A stretch of 64,000 bases of DNA from Capitulum mitella (GCA_030062745.1 CP099841.1:15022970-15086969), one strand, 5' to 3'. Shown: positions 1-12,600, counted from the stretch's first letter. Program-made: numbers and translations. Notes: generated from the letters alone by a model not told the origin.

Positions 1-849
1 TAGTCAAGAATCGTTTGAGTGTAATGCATGCCGCCATTTTGCCCGTATAATTTCACGGTTGTTCCGTAGCATTCAAAGCATCTTCTGAGACCCATTCCAA
101 GGCCGCAGCACAAGGCAGGCCTCCTACCGTTCGTCAGAGCGTAGATGTCACGTATTTTCCCACCTGTACCTGCCTGCGCAGTAGAGGCCTACGGCTGACG
201 CAGGCCTCATCAGCTGCCTCGGAGACGGTACTGAGCGGGGCAGGCGGACACCTGAGTTGCCAGGATGTCTGTGTGTGTGTGTATCGCGGGGGCCGGGACT
301 GTGGAAAGCCTGCTGACATACTGACAGGTGCGGTGGGCGGAGCGCTGGAGGGAGGGGCGGGGGGGGGCGGATGTCGGGCGGATGCCCGCGGGCCGCGACC
401 GGGCGACGCAGCGCGGAATGTGCCCTCTGTTCAGCCGAGACCTGCGTGGTATGACAGGCAGCTTGAACATAGCCTCACCCGCTGATGTAATGTACTCGCA
501 GTTCCTCGAATCATCACCGACATCGCGTCGGTTGTGTGGAAGCCGCACGTGCGCGAGTGTGGCGACGTAACGAAAGCCGCATTGTCGACCAGATTCGTGC
601 CGGGGCTTCGCGACTTGCTTTGCATATAAGAATATATTTTGATATGCATACATAGCCATACATATACATATAAGAAAATATCTTACCTCAAAAAAGTATA
701 TTTAGCGTAAGGTTACAGCGCACGCTTAAACTATGGCCTGGGTCGTTAGTAAACACATATTTTAGCTTTTGCATTGAAAAGTGTGAAGCACCGCGTCGTT
801 TACAGAGTCAAAAGCTGACGAAGGAAACAGTTATCTCCAGACGTACAGC
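1..849. other. 5' flanking DNA, no gene seen
   Basis: Mixed-composition sequence upstream of the adaptor gene. It has a short GT microsatellite near 268-282 and a G-run near 356-368. An AT-rich stretch follows at 620-720. The short open frames here show no recognisable protein motif and overlap one another on both strands, as expected by chance in GC-rich DNA. I see no coding exon. Confidence 0.5.
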
Positions 850-1310
850 TATGTCCACCTAGCCATTATTATATGTCCATCCCGCTCAACAGGATGACTT
901 GCGCCCGGCATGTGGGCGTCGGCGGCGTCCCATACCGGGCATGACTGGCTGCCGCTGGGGTAGGCCGGCCGGTCGGGGGGAGGGGAGGGGAGGGGGATGC
1001 CTGCCGAGGTCGCCGGGAGGACGAGGTTGCGATTAGTCACGCCGTAGCTGGAAACACCGCCGCTCCAGCCGGGTGGGGTGCGGGGGGAGCACAGCCGGCC
1101 TGACCGACCAGTGCTCGGCGCCGGGCCGCCGCGCGAGCAGCTCGCTTCGTGTCTGCACTGCCCCCTAACCCCCAGCCCTCCCTCACGCCCAGCGGCGCTA
1201 ATTGGCTGCTGAGCAGTGGTTTCCGCGGCGTCGGCGGCGGTGGTGGCGGCGGCGGTGGACGGGCCGTCGAGTTTCGTCCAGTGCCGGCGGTGGCGTGTGT
1301 TGGGGCTGAG
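850..1310 (+). promoter_or_regulatory. CpG-rich promoter / 5'UTR region of the SASH-like gene
   Basis: A sharp rise in GC and CpG content runs from about 900 up to the first coding exon. A GGC/GGT trinucleotide tract lies at about 1222-1258, in what would be the 5'UTR. There is no obvious TATA box close to the start codon, so a CpG-type, TATA-less promoter is the simplest reading. No ATG precedes the proposed start in the same frame within this block. The transcription start site cannot be placed from sequence alone. Confidence 0.4.
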
Positions 1311-1397
1311 ATGGAGGCGCCCGGCACGCCGGAGCACCAGAGGCGAGGCCTGCTCGGCCGGCTGCGCCGGAGAGCGTCGTCGGCCAGTTCTGAACAG
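1311..1397 (+). CDS. SASH-like adaptor, candidate first coding exon
   Basis: This proposed first coding exon has 29 codons and starts at an ATG with G at -3 and G at +4. It ends at a strong donor, CAG|GTCAGT. The peptide begins MEAPGTPEHQ and continues with a basic, serine-rich stretch (RGLLGRLRRRASSASSEQ), typical of the disordered, phosphorylatable N-terminal part of SASH/SLY adaptors. The exon ends in phase 0. It sits at the 3' edge of a CpG-rich block, which fits a promoter-proximal exon. Assignment to the downstream SH3/SAM gene rests on strand, position and composition, not on a conserved domain. The next recognised exon does not join in frame by its best nearby acceptor, so a small exon is probably missing between them. 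It could also be an alternative first exon. Confidence 0.5.
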
Positions 1398-4300
1398 GTC
1401 AGTCCCGGCATCGCTCTCGCACGGTCTCCCGCTGGACTCGGCTAATGCAGACGGCTGGCACGGGGCAGACCAGCACAGCGCTGGTGGGTCTTGCGGACAT
1501 GTCGTTAGCTGTTGACTTAACAAGACTGAACACGTGTACTTTATTTTCAGTCCACTTGCAGTCCAGGCACACTAGTGTTACAGTTTCCAAAATTGTCGGG
1601 AATTAAACACTGCTTCAGTCGCTCACGGAACGCTGTCTCCTTATAATGCCGATTACATCGTATTAAACGTTCATTATTTACATGAAACGCCATTGATGTA
1701 ACACCACTCTTCTTTAAGTTGGGAATGCGCCAGTGTGCGCGGCGTACATTTGCTTCCGGCCATGGAGATAAGACACGGCTTCGCGCACCCCTGAGCACGG
1801 CACAGGTCACCCCAGGGATCACGCAGTCCTTCCGACGGGCGCACGGGGAAAGCACGCGTTGTCGTGTCACGCATACGCCCTCTCTCAAAGACAATGTCCG
1901 AGTCGTTTATGGTTGGCATCGTCTTAGCCTCATCCTTCTAGTTCAGGGAATTCAGAATTTCTGAGCCGGTGATGAATTTTCATCTCTGCTACCCGCGATA
2001 CTGTGTGCGCTTAGCATACCGGTAAATAGGAGACAGAATCCCCGTCAGAACCTGAGCGACGTTCAAAAGCAGCGTATTGTCCCGTTTTTTGTGTGTTCCG
2101 ATTGTGTCCGATGTTCGGCGGTCAGTGTTTTCCATCCTTTTTTGACACTAATCTTCCCGCCATCTTTAATCAGGGCACCAGGACTGTTCCTACCCCAAAC
2201 CACCACGACGCAAAAAACCCTACGTTAAATTCCAAAACAAAGGCTACAAATAAGAGAAGAAATGTCAAGTCGAGGCACTCCTTGCCAAGGGGAGGAAGCA
2301 GCACAAAATAAATTACTATTCTACATCAAAATCAACAGCATTAGTCTGTACTATGTAAGGGGATAAAAAGAAGTCTCAGTAAAGAAGTTTCCGACTGTCC
2401 ACTATACCGAATCCAGAAGCAGTTAGCTAACAGTCATTATGAAATGATAAAACGTACTGACTGACGATGGGCTTGATCACTGTTTGGTCAAATTCCATCA
2501 GAGCAAACTGAGGCAGACCCACCAACACTGAGCTGGACTTGTGTGGTGGGCCACCCCTGGGCGGGTCTATTGAAGCGATGGCCTAAATAGGACCGCAGTA
2601 TATGCACGTAAATTCGACGTAGATTATAATACGTAGCGTGCGTACTATAGTTTACAGTAAGGTCCAAAAAATATATGGTAAATACAACACATAGTCATCG
2701 ACGTAAAAATCTCCACCCTACCAACTCACACACTGGCTGCAAACAAACTTACAAACACTCACACACACATCTCCTCTCCCCACGCACGCACACAGATACA
2801 AGTGGAAGCATAGAAATGCACTCTTAAAAGCTTGCAATGTTTAAATGGCCAGACGACGATGATTTAAGTGTGACCCTCTGCAGTGAGTTGGCAGGAAAAT
2901 TTTTCTGATTTCCTGGTGCCACCTGGCTAAGCAGAGCTCAGTGGCAGTTCATTTTTACATTACACAATGGTAGCGATGCCATCACCGTGGCCCGTCTATA
3001 GTCATGGAGCGAACCGGGGTGCCTCTGTCCTGACCGTCTGCCGCGGGTAAAAAAAAAAACGTCTCCCGGGGTCAGGAGGCAGGCCGGAGGATCGCCACCT
3101 CAACACCAAGGTAGCTTATACAGTTATATCAAACAACGGCCGTCATCGCGGTCCGTGCCATCTCATTTGCAACACAACTCATTTGTTCATTTTGACATAT
3201 ACCAACACTGAAAAACATAGGCGTACTTGAATTACGCATGATACATGTAAAGACATATATACTGCGGCACACAAACCTTTATTGATAAACCATGTTTAGT
3301 ACGCTATGTGACTAATTATGATCACCAACAAAACCTTTTTTAATATCTGCTTTATGACGTATTTTGAGGCTGAAATGCTATTCACGTTAGGAACAAGAAA
3401 TGAGGACTGTATCATTTTAAAGGCCAAAGCATGAAGGAGTCAAGAATTTGCGGCTTTGGTTTGTAAAAGGTTGTTCCAGATGATGGATTTGCTTTCCATT
3501 GTACTCGTTGTCATATTTTCGCAGAGTACATGACACTGAACGACGCACGGAGCTGACGAATGACAACATAATGCAAGATGAGAAGCATCTGAGATTTGCC
3601 AAGGTCTGCTGGCTTCAAAATCTGTAGATCTGAAGATTAGTTCCGAATTTATGGGAGGGTGCAAGTGATCAGTCATTCGACATAACCACTACATTTTGTC
3701 CATTTTTGTCTGCAAAATTTGCACAGCAATTTAGAGCACATGATTCGCTGAAAATTTGGGAGTTGTCGGGATTTCGCCAGATATTCCCGCTCTTCCCATC
3801 AGAATATCTACTGAACGTTATTAATTTGCGATTATAACAAACATTTTTTACTTATTTTGTCAGACATTTTCTACTCATTGTTTTTATTTTGCTTTTTTTG
3901 TGTCGACCTATCGTTCAAGCTGCACATTTGCCCCTGTTTCCTGTCTTTAAAAGAAACACCATTTTGATCGCAAAGTTGATATGTTTGCTCATTGCGTTAT
4001 ATTTGCCGGCTGTAATTATTCGCTCCCCATAAATCACTTAGCAAATACCGGCCCACCTTTCTAACAGGCGGTGGTTCAAGGTCAGCCAGGCGGGCTGGAC
4101 GTGCGGCAGTGCATTAATCACCTGCGGGTCGGTTTACGCCGCTCCTGTGCTCCGGTCCGCGACCGCGTGGCGTCCACAGCGCACTGTCGTGTTTAGCTCG
4201 CTGCTTCGCCGAGCTGCAACACGGGACGACGGGTCCGCCTGCCGAAAATTCCCCTAGAAATGCTACTGTGGTGCTACGCTGCTACGCTGCTACGTTCTAT

Positions 4301-7150
4301 GTGCTGCTAGTAAGCGTCCCCTGCACGAGTGTTCTAACCAGGTGTGAACCACAGGTGCACCGCCTCGGCCGAAATCTCAGCTTTATCCCGGTTGTTCCGC
4401 CCGAGCTGCGCGGTCTGCACGCGGTCCGTTTCCTGCGAGCAGCGAGCCGAGAGTGCTGCTCCATTTGCGGGTCACGGGGTCGCACGGAGTCTGACAGAGC
4501 GAGACAGGGCACGGCTGGTACCGGCTGGAGCCAGCCACGCTCATCACGCGCAGGTGGCCGGCCGACGTCACGTCGCCGCGTTTGCTTGTTTTCAAAGTCT
4601 GAAGACTACTCATGCTCATCTGGCCAGATAGCTGGGCATTTTGTTTTTTTTCCTTGTCTGAGCATAAGCTCGCAAAGGGACGCACGATCTTGTGGGCCAT
4701 AGGCGCAACAAATATGTTTATGAGAAACAGAAAAGGAAACATAACTTATCAAAGCATGTCGTATTTCTTTGAGATGCGTGCATTATACCTGTGTTTGCAC
4801 CATAAATGTTTCTGGAAAATGTACCTCGTAGTGCCTATCAACGTCAAGAAAGGACATTTTTGCGTAAAAAAATATGGAAAATATGTTAGCATATGCATTA
4901 TGTACCAGTCGCAACGCGCATTGCAAGGCAAAGCATAAACAGGTCTTTAAAAAAAATTGCCATGCGTTCAGTATAACCCTGTCGATTTTTTTCTCAGACA
5001 AAACTGAGAAGAAATTCTGCGAGCTATGAGTAACGCTTTTTCAAGAGAAATCGTTATCGCATGGTAATTGGATGCAACCGCTATGTAATAAGAGAAAGCC
5101 GAGTCACCCCATGCCTCCTGGCGTAAAACATCCTTTTTCCAAAGTAAGCCCACTTTCCAATGCTTTTTTTTTACCCGACCACAAACTGGACGTATTTTTT
5201 AATCTCGTACAAACAATAAAAGAACTGGAAAACAAACAAGAAAAAAGAGGGCGAGAGCGTAAATGGAGCGAAATATTTAAAAGCGTATGCCGATTTTTTT
5301 TCATTTCGGTGCGCAACGCGTGTAAAATGAATGGTTTTAACAGACACACGAACATGAAGACATTGATAAGAAATTGGCTCATTTGAAAATATTTACCCCA
5401 ATTGGTGCAAAGGATTTGGGGATTAAAGTGCCCGCTCGTGTGGCACCACTTATTGACATATTTTGTGATATATCTCCGACAACTAGACGCTGGAAACTGC
5501 AATAACTGACCAGATTTGGGGAGATCCAGGCTCTGCAGGTCCGGCAGGCCAGCCAGGTCAGCTGGAGAGCTTCAGATGCGTTCTAGGCAGCCTCTTTGCG
5601 ATTTAGTAGATCTGTCCCTCGAGCTCGCACGAGCTCTCGGTCATCGCTAGACTGGCAATGATGAACCCCTTTTCTTCCACATATGGCTTTAGATGCAGAA
5701 GGTTGCCGTTTTTGTCTGAGTTTGTAGTTCCACCGAAGATTGCCGAGAGTTGGAAAGGGAGAGAGGGGAGAGAAAGGGAGAAAGAGAGAAAGAGAGAAAA
5801 ACGCCACAACTGCCGACATAGCTGATTCATTCCTTTGTACCGGCTGTGGTGGTCTGTTAGTGCCGCTGTTCCTTGCCGAAGTTCAAGCTTCACTGTAGCT
5901 TGAGGCCTGAAACAATCACATGGCGGTCATTTAGACGAAGCCAAAGACATACTAGCAAAACTATGTGACTGTCCATATCTCTTTACTGAAAAGTGGTAGA
6001 GGAACTTATCTGGAACTGAAGGAGCATCTCGCTTTGCATGAATCAACAATGTCGAGTGGAACAAAAACGTGATCACCTGATCACGCGGATTCTGGTTGCA
6101 CTAGGTGCACGTGTTCGTTTTCAGTGGCCTGCAAAAAGGCGCCATGTTTACCCAAGGACTTCGCTTTCCATTTTCTGCGAAGGGCCACATTTGCCCGATG
6201 TTTGAAAGTGATGCCAAAACCTACAGGCATCAAATGCTCAGCTGATGAGAGGCGACGCACACTCCCGTTTCTCTGGCCGTCAGGACCATTACTAGCCCAT
6301 GCATCAAACTGGCGGCCTGTTCAGCGCCTTTGCAGCAGCGCCGCCGCGCCGGCTGGGTCGGTCCGCAGCTGAGGTAACTCGAGCCCTGACGGCTGGCCGC
6401 TGTCAGAGCAGTACTCCCGCAGGCACCTGTCGAACGGGTGCCTCTCCACGTGTACGCCTCGGCTGCCTCTCCCCTCGCTCGGGAGCAGTATTTTTACCCC
6501 ACCCCTGTTTTCCCTGGACGGCCGTCTCACGTTCGCCTCGCCGCCGCGGGCCCGAGACGTTCGTGCGCCACCGCGGCGGCGGCGACGGCGGCGGCGGCGG
6601 CGGGCCGTCAGTCGACCCACAGGTGCTGTGCCGCGCACAGGTGCGCAGCGGTCGCGGTGGCGGTGTTGCCCGTCACAGCCGGCGGCGGCAGCAGGCCGAG
6701 TGTTTGCCGAGCGAGTGTTCCGGCCGCGTGCGGGACGGCGACGGCGCAGACAGTGTGTGGCGGTCGGTTGCTGAGCGTCGTGTCACCCCCGGGATGAGTT
6801 GAGACCGGTTTGTCATCCAGCGCAGCGGCCACACCACTGTGACTGACGTGTTACAGTGGAACGCAACCTCGGTGGACCGGGCTCCCGGCCGCATGCCGAT
6901 GGCTTCGTCAGTGGATTAGTCCGCTCGCGTGCTATGCTGGCAAACTGGTGCATCAGGTCCCGTGTCGCCGTTTTTTTATGCCCGACGGCGCATCAGCCAG
7001 GTGACAGATGTGGCCCAGTTTCGGAACGGAATACACGCCTTCCACTACCGGCGCCAAATTTGTCGCGCATTTCAGCCTCGTTAACCCGCAAAGCGTGGGC
7101 TCGCCGGCCTGGAATGTGCTCAATCGTCGGGCTTTCCTGTGGTGGGGGCC

Positions 7151-7255
7151 CCCTGTGCCGGGATCAGCAGTTAGGCGTGGGTCACTTATGCCGGGATCAG
7201 GCGTGGGTCACTTGTGCCGGGATCAGGCGGGTTCACATGTGCCGGGACCGGGCGC
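7151..7255. repeat. Short minisatellite, about 27-bp unit, 4 copies
   Basis: Four imperfect copies of a unit containing GTGCCGGGATCAGGCG followed by TGGGTCACTT lie head to tail inside the GC-rich island of intron 1. The copies differ by small indels. There is no sign that it is translated. Confidence 0.75.
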
Positions 7256-8072
7256 CACCTGCCGGAAGCCATACGTCTGTCGTCCGCCCGCGGGCCGCTC
7301 CGTTCACCGGCTGGCGTTGCTCTCGTCGTCGATCAGACTTGCTATCGGGGCCGATAGCATCTTCGGCATTGTGTGCCGCCACAAAGCGGTGCGTCTTCCG
7401 GCGTTTCGGCGGGCCTTTCTCCGGCCGGCCCGGCGCGGCGCGCAGGACCGAGACAACGTGGGGCCTTGGCCCGCCGGCCGTGGTTCCGGTCCGTGCAGGG
7501 CACGTGCGCCGGCCGTGGGCCGGCCGCGTCACGGCGCCACGGTTCCTGAGCCCGCACTTGTCACCGGCTTCTCGGAAGGTGCCGGCGCGGTTTATGTGGT
7601 CATTGTTCAGCCCCGTCACGTGTCGCGTGGGGACGGAGCTTTTCATAAACTGGGCGAATGCTGTTACACCGATGTTTTGAGAACGGTGCCTGGATATATT
7701 TGGTCGTAATGTGGCCGTTGGGCTGCTTTTTGTAAGGGCTTGTCACAAGAAGATCCTCCGCAGAGGATCTGTCAAGCTGTTCGTATTGCGTGTTTCCTGG
7801 GACGGGTTGCACTTTGGTCGCCACGAAATGATGTAGGAAGGGCAGCCTGTTCGTGAGAAATTCTTTACAAACCGGCGGTTTTTTCCTGCTTTCTCGCAAC
7901 TCTGCACATTGTTTCGCAACCTGCGGTTGGACACGTCACCGTCGCGGGACTGCGAAGCTCGGCGATGCGGTGTTGCCCCTCCTTCTGTCTAACTATCGCG
8001 GACTACCGCCGCTCAGCAGTCACCTCGACCCGACGTCTGTCCTGCCGGGGCCCTATCCCGGGACAGTGCGGT

Positions 8073-8333
8073 AGTCGGATCTCAGTCTGTCAGCCTTCAG
8101 CCTGTCTGCCCTCAGGCTGTCTGTCCTCAGGCTGTCGGATCTCAGGCTGTCAGCCCTCTGCCTATCTGCCCTCCGGTCGTCAGCCCTCAGCCTATCTGCC
8201 CTCAGGCTGTCAGCCCTCAGCCTATCTGCCCTCAGGCTGTCAGCCCTCAGCCCATCTGCCCTCAGGCTGTCGGCACTGAGGCTGCCTGCCCTCAGGCTGT
8301 CAGCCCTCAGCCTGTCTGCCCTCAGGCTGTTGT
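8073..8333. repeat. 15-bp / 30-bp minisatellite
   Basis: About 17 copies of a 15-bp unit alternate between forms like CTGCCCTCAGGCTGT and CAGCCCTCAGCCTAT, giving a 30-bp higher-order period. The unit length is a multiple of three and the unit lacks stops, so long frames stay open. The minus-strand frame (about 8053-8415) reads as repeated five-residue blocks of the type ADSLR/ADRLR. Nothing else suggests a gene: there is no promoter, no splice context and no conserved flanking peptide. Confidence 0.85.
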
Positions 8334-10639
8334 CCTCGGTCGTCGTGGACGGGACGAGTCTCCGTTTCACCGGCCGTCCACTTAGCATTGGTAATGGAGT
8401 TAATCTGGGACACATCGTTCGCGAGACCGGGGGACGTCGCTTATCACCGCCGCAGGTCCCCGCGTGGCGTAACCGTGCACCGTTCGGAGCGGCGCTCCCG
8501 GCATAGTCGGCGCTGCGGGGCCGAGGCCGGCATTTGCGTGGCCGGGGCCGGTCGGCCAGTCGAGTGCCTGCAACTCATCCAGCCGCCAGGCCGCGGCGGT
8601 TCCGAACCCACGGCCGGCAGAAACATGTCAGCTCATCGTCGACCGAGGATCGGCCGGCCGGCGTGAGAGAGCCGTCACGGGCAGGCGCACACCGCGCCCA
8701 GCCGATAACGGTGCGACTGCCGCAGGCAGCGTTCGGACAGTACGTGACGACACGTGTCGGAGATCGCGCGCCGCGCGGCCGTGGCGTCGTGACGGCGGTG
8801 TCGCCGTGCCGCTGTGCAGGCAGAGGCGGCGTCGCCGTGGGAGCGCCGCCGCGGCTCCCACGGCCCGGTCGGCGGCGGCGCGACCGGCTCCCGCCAGACG
8901 CTGCAGCCTGGTCCAGCCGAGACCGTGGCCGGGTCTCGCCGATGCGTTTCGGTGACGATGACGCGGCGCGTGTGGCCAGGCCCGGTCGGCCGAGCCGTCG
9001 CCAGCGGCCGCCGCGTCCGGCGTCTGCTGCCGTCGGGCTCCTCTCACGGCACGCCCCCGTCGTCCTGTTGTGATACCCGCCGTCGCCGGCCGTCGGGGCG
9101 GCGGTCTCTCGGCCCGCTGAGTCGGCGGCTGCTCGTGACCGGACCCGCCGGAGCGTTCCCAGGCGGGCCGGCCTGCTTCCGTGTCGTTTTTTCCGCGCCA
9201 TTCGTGCGGCAATCGACGCCGGCGCTTCGCACGGCTCGCTCGCCTCCACGGCTGCTTTCCAGCCGCCGTGACTCCTGTGTCCGACGCTGCCTGCCAGGCG
9301 GCCCGTTGTTTTTCTCCGCGCGGGTGAAAGCTTGCCGATTTGTCGGTGGTGTTGTCGCCGCCCGGGAAAATTAGTATTTCGGGCCTCTCCTCGGTCGGCC
9401 GGCCCAGCCGCCCCGACTGGAGAACTTTCGTTTCCCGGCCGCTGCGGCGCCCGTGTTTACCGTGCGTTGTGCGTGAGCGGCAGGGAGCCCGCCTGGGGCC
9501 GCCGTCGCCGGGCCGCCGCACCGACCGGTTACGTTTCACTCGCTCCGGGGGTGGGGTGGTTGTCCCCCGCCGCAGCGGATTGGGTGACGGCGACCAGCCG
9601 CCGCCTCGGCCCCAGGCCGTGACCGTGGCGGTCCGCCGGCTGCCCTGGACCGCTGCCTGGCGGATCGCCGGCTGACGGGACGCTCTCCCGGCTGGTCCGC
9701 TGCTCCGACAGTCTCGGGCTCGGTGCGCCACTGCACGCCTGCCCCGGGGCGTTTTTCGGTGGTCGTTTGTGCTGGCTGGCCGGCCAGCGGGCGTTTACCC
9801 CGTGGTCAGTGGCGCGGCGGCGCGGCCGTCAGCACCGTCTGGCTGAAGCCGGCACGCGAGGCGGCGGCGCCCGAGCCGCGCCGGCCGCCGCCGACTCGCC
9901 GCCGGGCGGCCGCCGCGGCAGCGGACATCGGTCTCCGGCTCAGCGCGTTCCGGCCGCCGGATGTCTGTGGAGGGGGGTCTCCAGCGTCCGACCGCCCGCT
10001 GCCGGCAGAAGTCGGGCGGCACGTGCATTCGGCCTGGCACGTGACCCCTGAACCCTGTGCGATCCGACTGACATTTATCGTCAGCGGTCCGACAGCGCTC
10101 GCAGCTTGCAGTCAGGCGGCGCGTGTTTTAAGGAGCAGGACGCATAGTCGGGCCGCCTTTGAACGCAGCCGGCAGGGGATTCGTCTGCCGAGCAGGAGTG
10201 CGCCGGTGACTGGCGACCGGGCGACAGCGGCCGCTCGCCGCTCGCGTCGTCCGCTCGTGACCCGGCCGTGAGACGGGCCGCTCCAGCGCTGGCGCCGCGC
10301 GGCCGCCGTCCTCGTGACGTTCGGCCACCGCGTGACACCAGCCAGCCGGCGGCCGGGCCCGGCTTTGTTGTCCGCCGCGATCGTTGGCGGTTTGTTGGCA
10401 GGCCCTATCTGCGAGGCGTTCTGGCGCCAACTTGCGGCGCGAACTGGGAAGCGGTGGTGGAAGGCTAGGCCGGAGCGGGGTGTCGGGTGAGCGTGGCTGG
10501 GCTGATGTATGTCCTGGTGATGTTTCGAGGCAAACTTTGTTTCCATGAAAGTGTTCTCGTGGTTCGCCCGATTAGAAGGTTGTCCCGGCTGCCTAGCGTC
10601 GCTTGGGAATGAATGGTAAATGGTGGTCTGTCTTTTTGG

Positions 10640-10830
10640 AGTCATAGAAGGTATGGACATTTTTCATTTGGGACAGGGGCAGGAGCATCCAGAAAGGGAA
10701 GGGGGCAAAGACGTCTTTTTCAATGGGGATAGTGTTAATTTTCCCCAAAAGTGGGGGTAGGGGGCCATGGCCCCTGTCCGCCCCATCCCCCGTTTCTACG
10801 TCCAAGGTCTGGGAGGTATTTGGACCCTAG
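10640..10830. repeat. Dispersed repeat fragment, related to 34365-34460 in inverse orientation
   Basis: The block contains AATGGGGATAGTGTTAAT, then CCCCAAAAGTGGGGG and a GGGGGCCATGGCCCC core. The reverse complement of 34365-34460 has the same motifs in the same order: an ATAGGGCTAGTGTTAA-like segment, then CCCCAAAACTGGAGGC and a CATGGCTCCCCTGG end. The two copies are therefore diverged members of one non-coding element family. Confidence 0.6.
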
Positions 10831-11127
10831 GATATGCATTAAAGCTGTCCGGTGCTCGTTATTGAAATGTGTTTCTCCAGCAGACTTGCGGGTGAACTGC
10901 ATGGTTCTGAAAAATTACCATTGGATTTCTGAGAAAGAGCCGCACTTCTTAGTTCCCTGTTTTATTTCACAGGCGTGTGTTTGGATTTGAATTGGACGAG
11001 CCCTAGTCGATCTGAATTTCAATCGTCAGCGCCTAGACCGAAACGCCTCTTGAACTAGAACAGTGGGCGGTCACAAGCCGAGCAACTGCCTGGGAACTAG
11101 AACTGCGGCCGTCACGGCAAAGTGCAG

Positions 11128-11264
11128 TGCCGGTGATGATGCACACGGTGTTCAACAAGGAGAACGGCAACCTGATGGGCCACATAGGCCGAACGCCGCA
11201 GGCCGTGCGCAGCTTCATGCTTAACAAGGCGCGCAAGATTCGTCGCAGTCGGAGCGCGTCTCAC
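11128..11264 (+). CDS. SASH-like adaptor, second recognised coding exon (SLY-like region)
   Basis: An open frame ends at a strong donor (TCTCAC|GTGAGT, phase 0). The core peptide from 11136 begins MMHTVFNKENGNLMGHIGR and ends in a basic helix-like stretch, VRSFMLNKARKIRRSRSASH. This resembles the basic SLY region that precedes the SH3 domain in SASH1/SASH3/SAMSN1. The match is by character, not by alignment. The 5' boundary is uncertain. The AG at 11126-11127 needs one base from the previous exon, but the proposed first exon ends in phase 0. AGs at 11035-11036 and 11062-11063 would give phase 0 but have poor pyrimidine tracts. The ATG pair at 11136/11139 could also be an alternative translation start. 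The exit phase fits the next exon exactly. Confidence 0.6.
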
Positions 11265-12159
11265 GTGAGTACTAGTTAGCGATGGCCACGTTTGAGACGC
11301 TGGTAAACGGACAGTCAGAACGAAGAACCTGATTCATATTGCCGGTGTGATCTGGTGGAGGACGTGCAGGGAGATTACCCGCTTGTAATTGGACCAACAG
11401 CACTGTGGGACGGGAGGGTGGCGAGTGGTGGTTGTCCAGGCAGTGACACCTTGATTGATGATGTCGTTTGAGTCATTCCGTGAACTGCAAAGTAGAGCGA
11501 GTAGCAAGCGTACGTAAATTTCCGCGTTTTGCAAAGAATCGCAGCTTGAGAACTGTGCGCGAAAACTAGTTGGCAAATGCGCGACAAAGCAGCTTATGAG
11601 ATGCGGCTAACATACCGCCGAAGTCGGAATCAAACGCATCTGTTGCTAGGTCATTTGGAAAAAACAAGCACGTGCATGTGTACAAACAAGGCAAGTGGGA
11701 CCAATGCCTCTAAATGCGGAGTAACCCTCTCAACTGTGCCATGGTGGCCGTAGCTACGTGGTGAACGCTACTTAAATGAACTTTAATAAACTTGAATGAA
11801 CGACATCCGTGCAAATGGCGGCTGTTTACAGTCAGATAAAACATCTGAATTGCTGAAAGTGATCCATACGTCTCATGTCACGTTGCCCCGTTGTCTGTGA
11901 AAGCATGCGGCCCAAACCAGGAGAGAAAAAGTACACTGCGATGGGGATAGTGCGTCCGCCTTCTCAATGGCGGGGACGGCATACCGCTGGACTTTGCTAT
12001 ACAGCTTGTCCTCCTTCATCCATGAACGCGTCTGGGGAGTTGAATCATGCTGTTGTTCGCAAGCTCCAACGCTGGCCGTGCTCGCATTCTTCGGACCTGA
12101 TCGGGTCCGTGGGATCAGCCGCGGGCAGGCCAGCCGCCAGCTGCCCGTCTTGTGGTCCA

Positions 12160-12600
12160 GTCAGTGTCCCAGTAGAGACCACCGTGCAGGTCATCGGCCC
12201 AGTGCAGACCACCGTGCAGGCCATCGGCCCAGAGGAGACCATTGTGCAGATGAATGCCTCAGTATAGTTGACCTTGCAGGTCACTGGAGTACGGACGACC
12301 GCTCAGGTCACCGTTCCAATACAGAAAACTTTTCAGACCACTGTTCAGGTAAAGACGACCGTTCAGGCCACTGTTCATGTACATCCAGGAATACCTGTCA
12401 TTATCCCAGTACGGACGGCAGTACTGGTGACTGTCATATTACGAACTGTTGGCTGGGTCAAAGTCTCAATACGGACTACCGTACAGGCGACTGTCCCAGG
12501 AAGGACTGTTGCCCGGGCCACTGCTCTAATGAGGACGGCTGTACAGCTGACTGTCCCAGTGCGGACTGTCGGCCGGGTCACTGCCTCAGAATGGACGGTC
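12160..12600. repeat. Degenerate 30-bp minisatellite
   Basis: Tandem imperfect copies of a unit like GACCACCGTGCAGGTCAT plus GGCCCAGTGC extend for about 440 bp. Because the unit is a multiple of three and almost free of stops, long frames stay open in several phases (for example about 11967-12689 and 12268-12876). These give low-complexity peptides such as TTVQVIGPV repeats. I treat them as consequences of the array, not genes. Divergence between copies is high, so the array is old. Confidence 0.75.

Larger units (their letters stand above)
1398..11127 (+). other. Intron 1 (GC islands and repeats)
   Basis: A 9.7-kb gap between two proposed coding exons. 1.4-6.2 kb is AT-richer and shows no exon I can support; it includes a CA-rich stretch near 2730-2800 and a purine-rich stretch near 5755-5800. 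6.3-10.5 kb is a very GC- and CpG-rich island with large overlapping open frames on both strands (the longest is on the minus strand, about 8628-9731). These frames are rich in Arg, Pro, Ala and Gly and contain no domain I recognise, so I treat them as compositional artefacts. Minisatellites and a dispersed repeat in this interval are listed separately. At least one short coding exon may be hidden here, because the phases of the flanking exons do not match. Confidence 0.45.

Noticed and set aside
5530..5570. 18-bp microexon between CTCTGCAG and CCAG|GTCAGC in intron 1
   Set aside because: The flanking sequence is a run of CAGG repeats that creates many splice-like strings; the exit phase would not solve the conflict with the next exon.
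6856..7709. Plus-strand open frames of 274 and 233 codons
   Set aside because: Two overlapping frames are equally long across a minisatellite in GC-rich DNA; neither shows a domain.
7151..8333. CRISPR-like arrays
   Set aside because: Units are contiguous tandem repeats without unique spacers, and the sequence is eukaryotic.
8628..9731. Minus-strand open frame of 367 codons
   Set aside because: It lies in a CpG-rich island where both strands have long Arg/Pro/Ala/Gly-rich frames; there is no domain, signal peptide or conserved-looking block.
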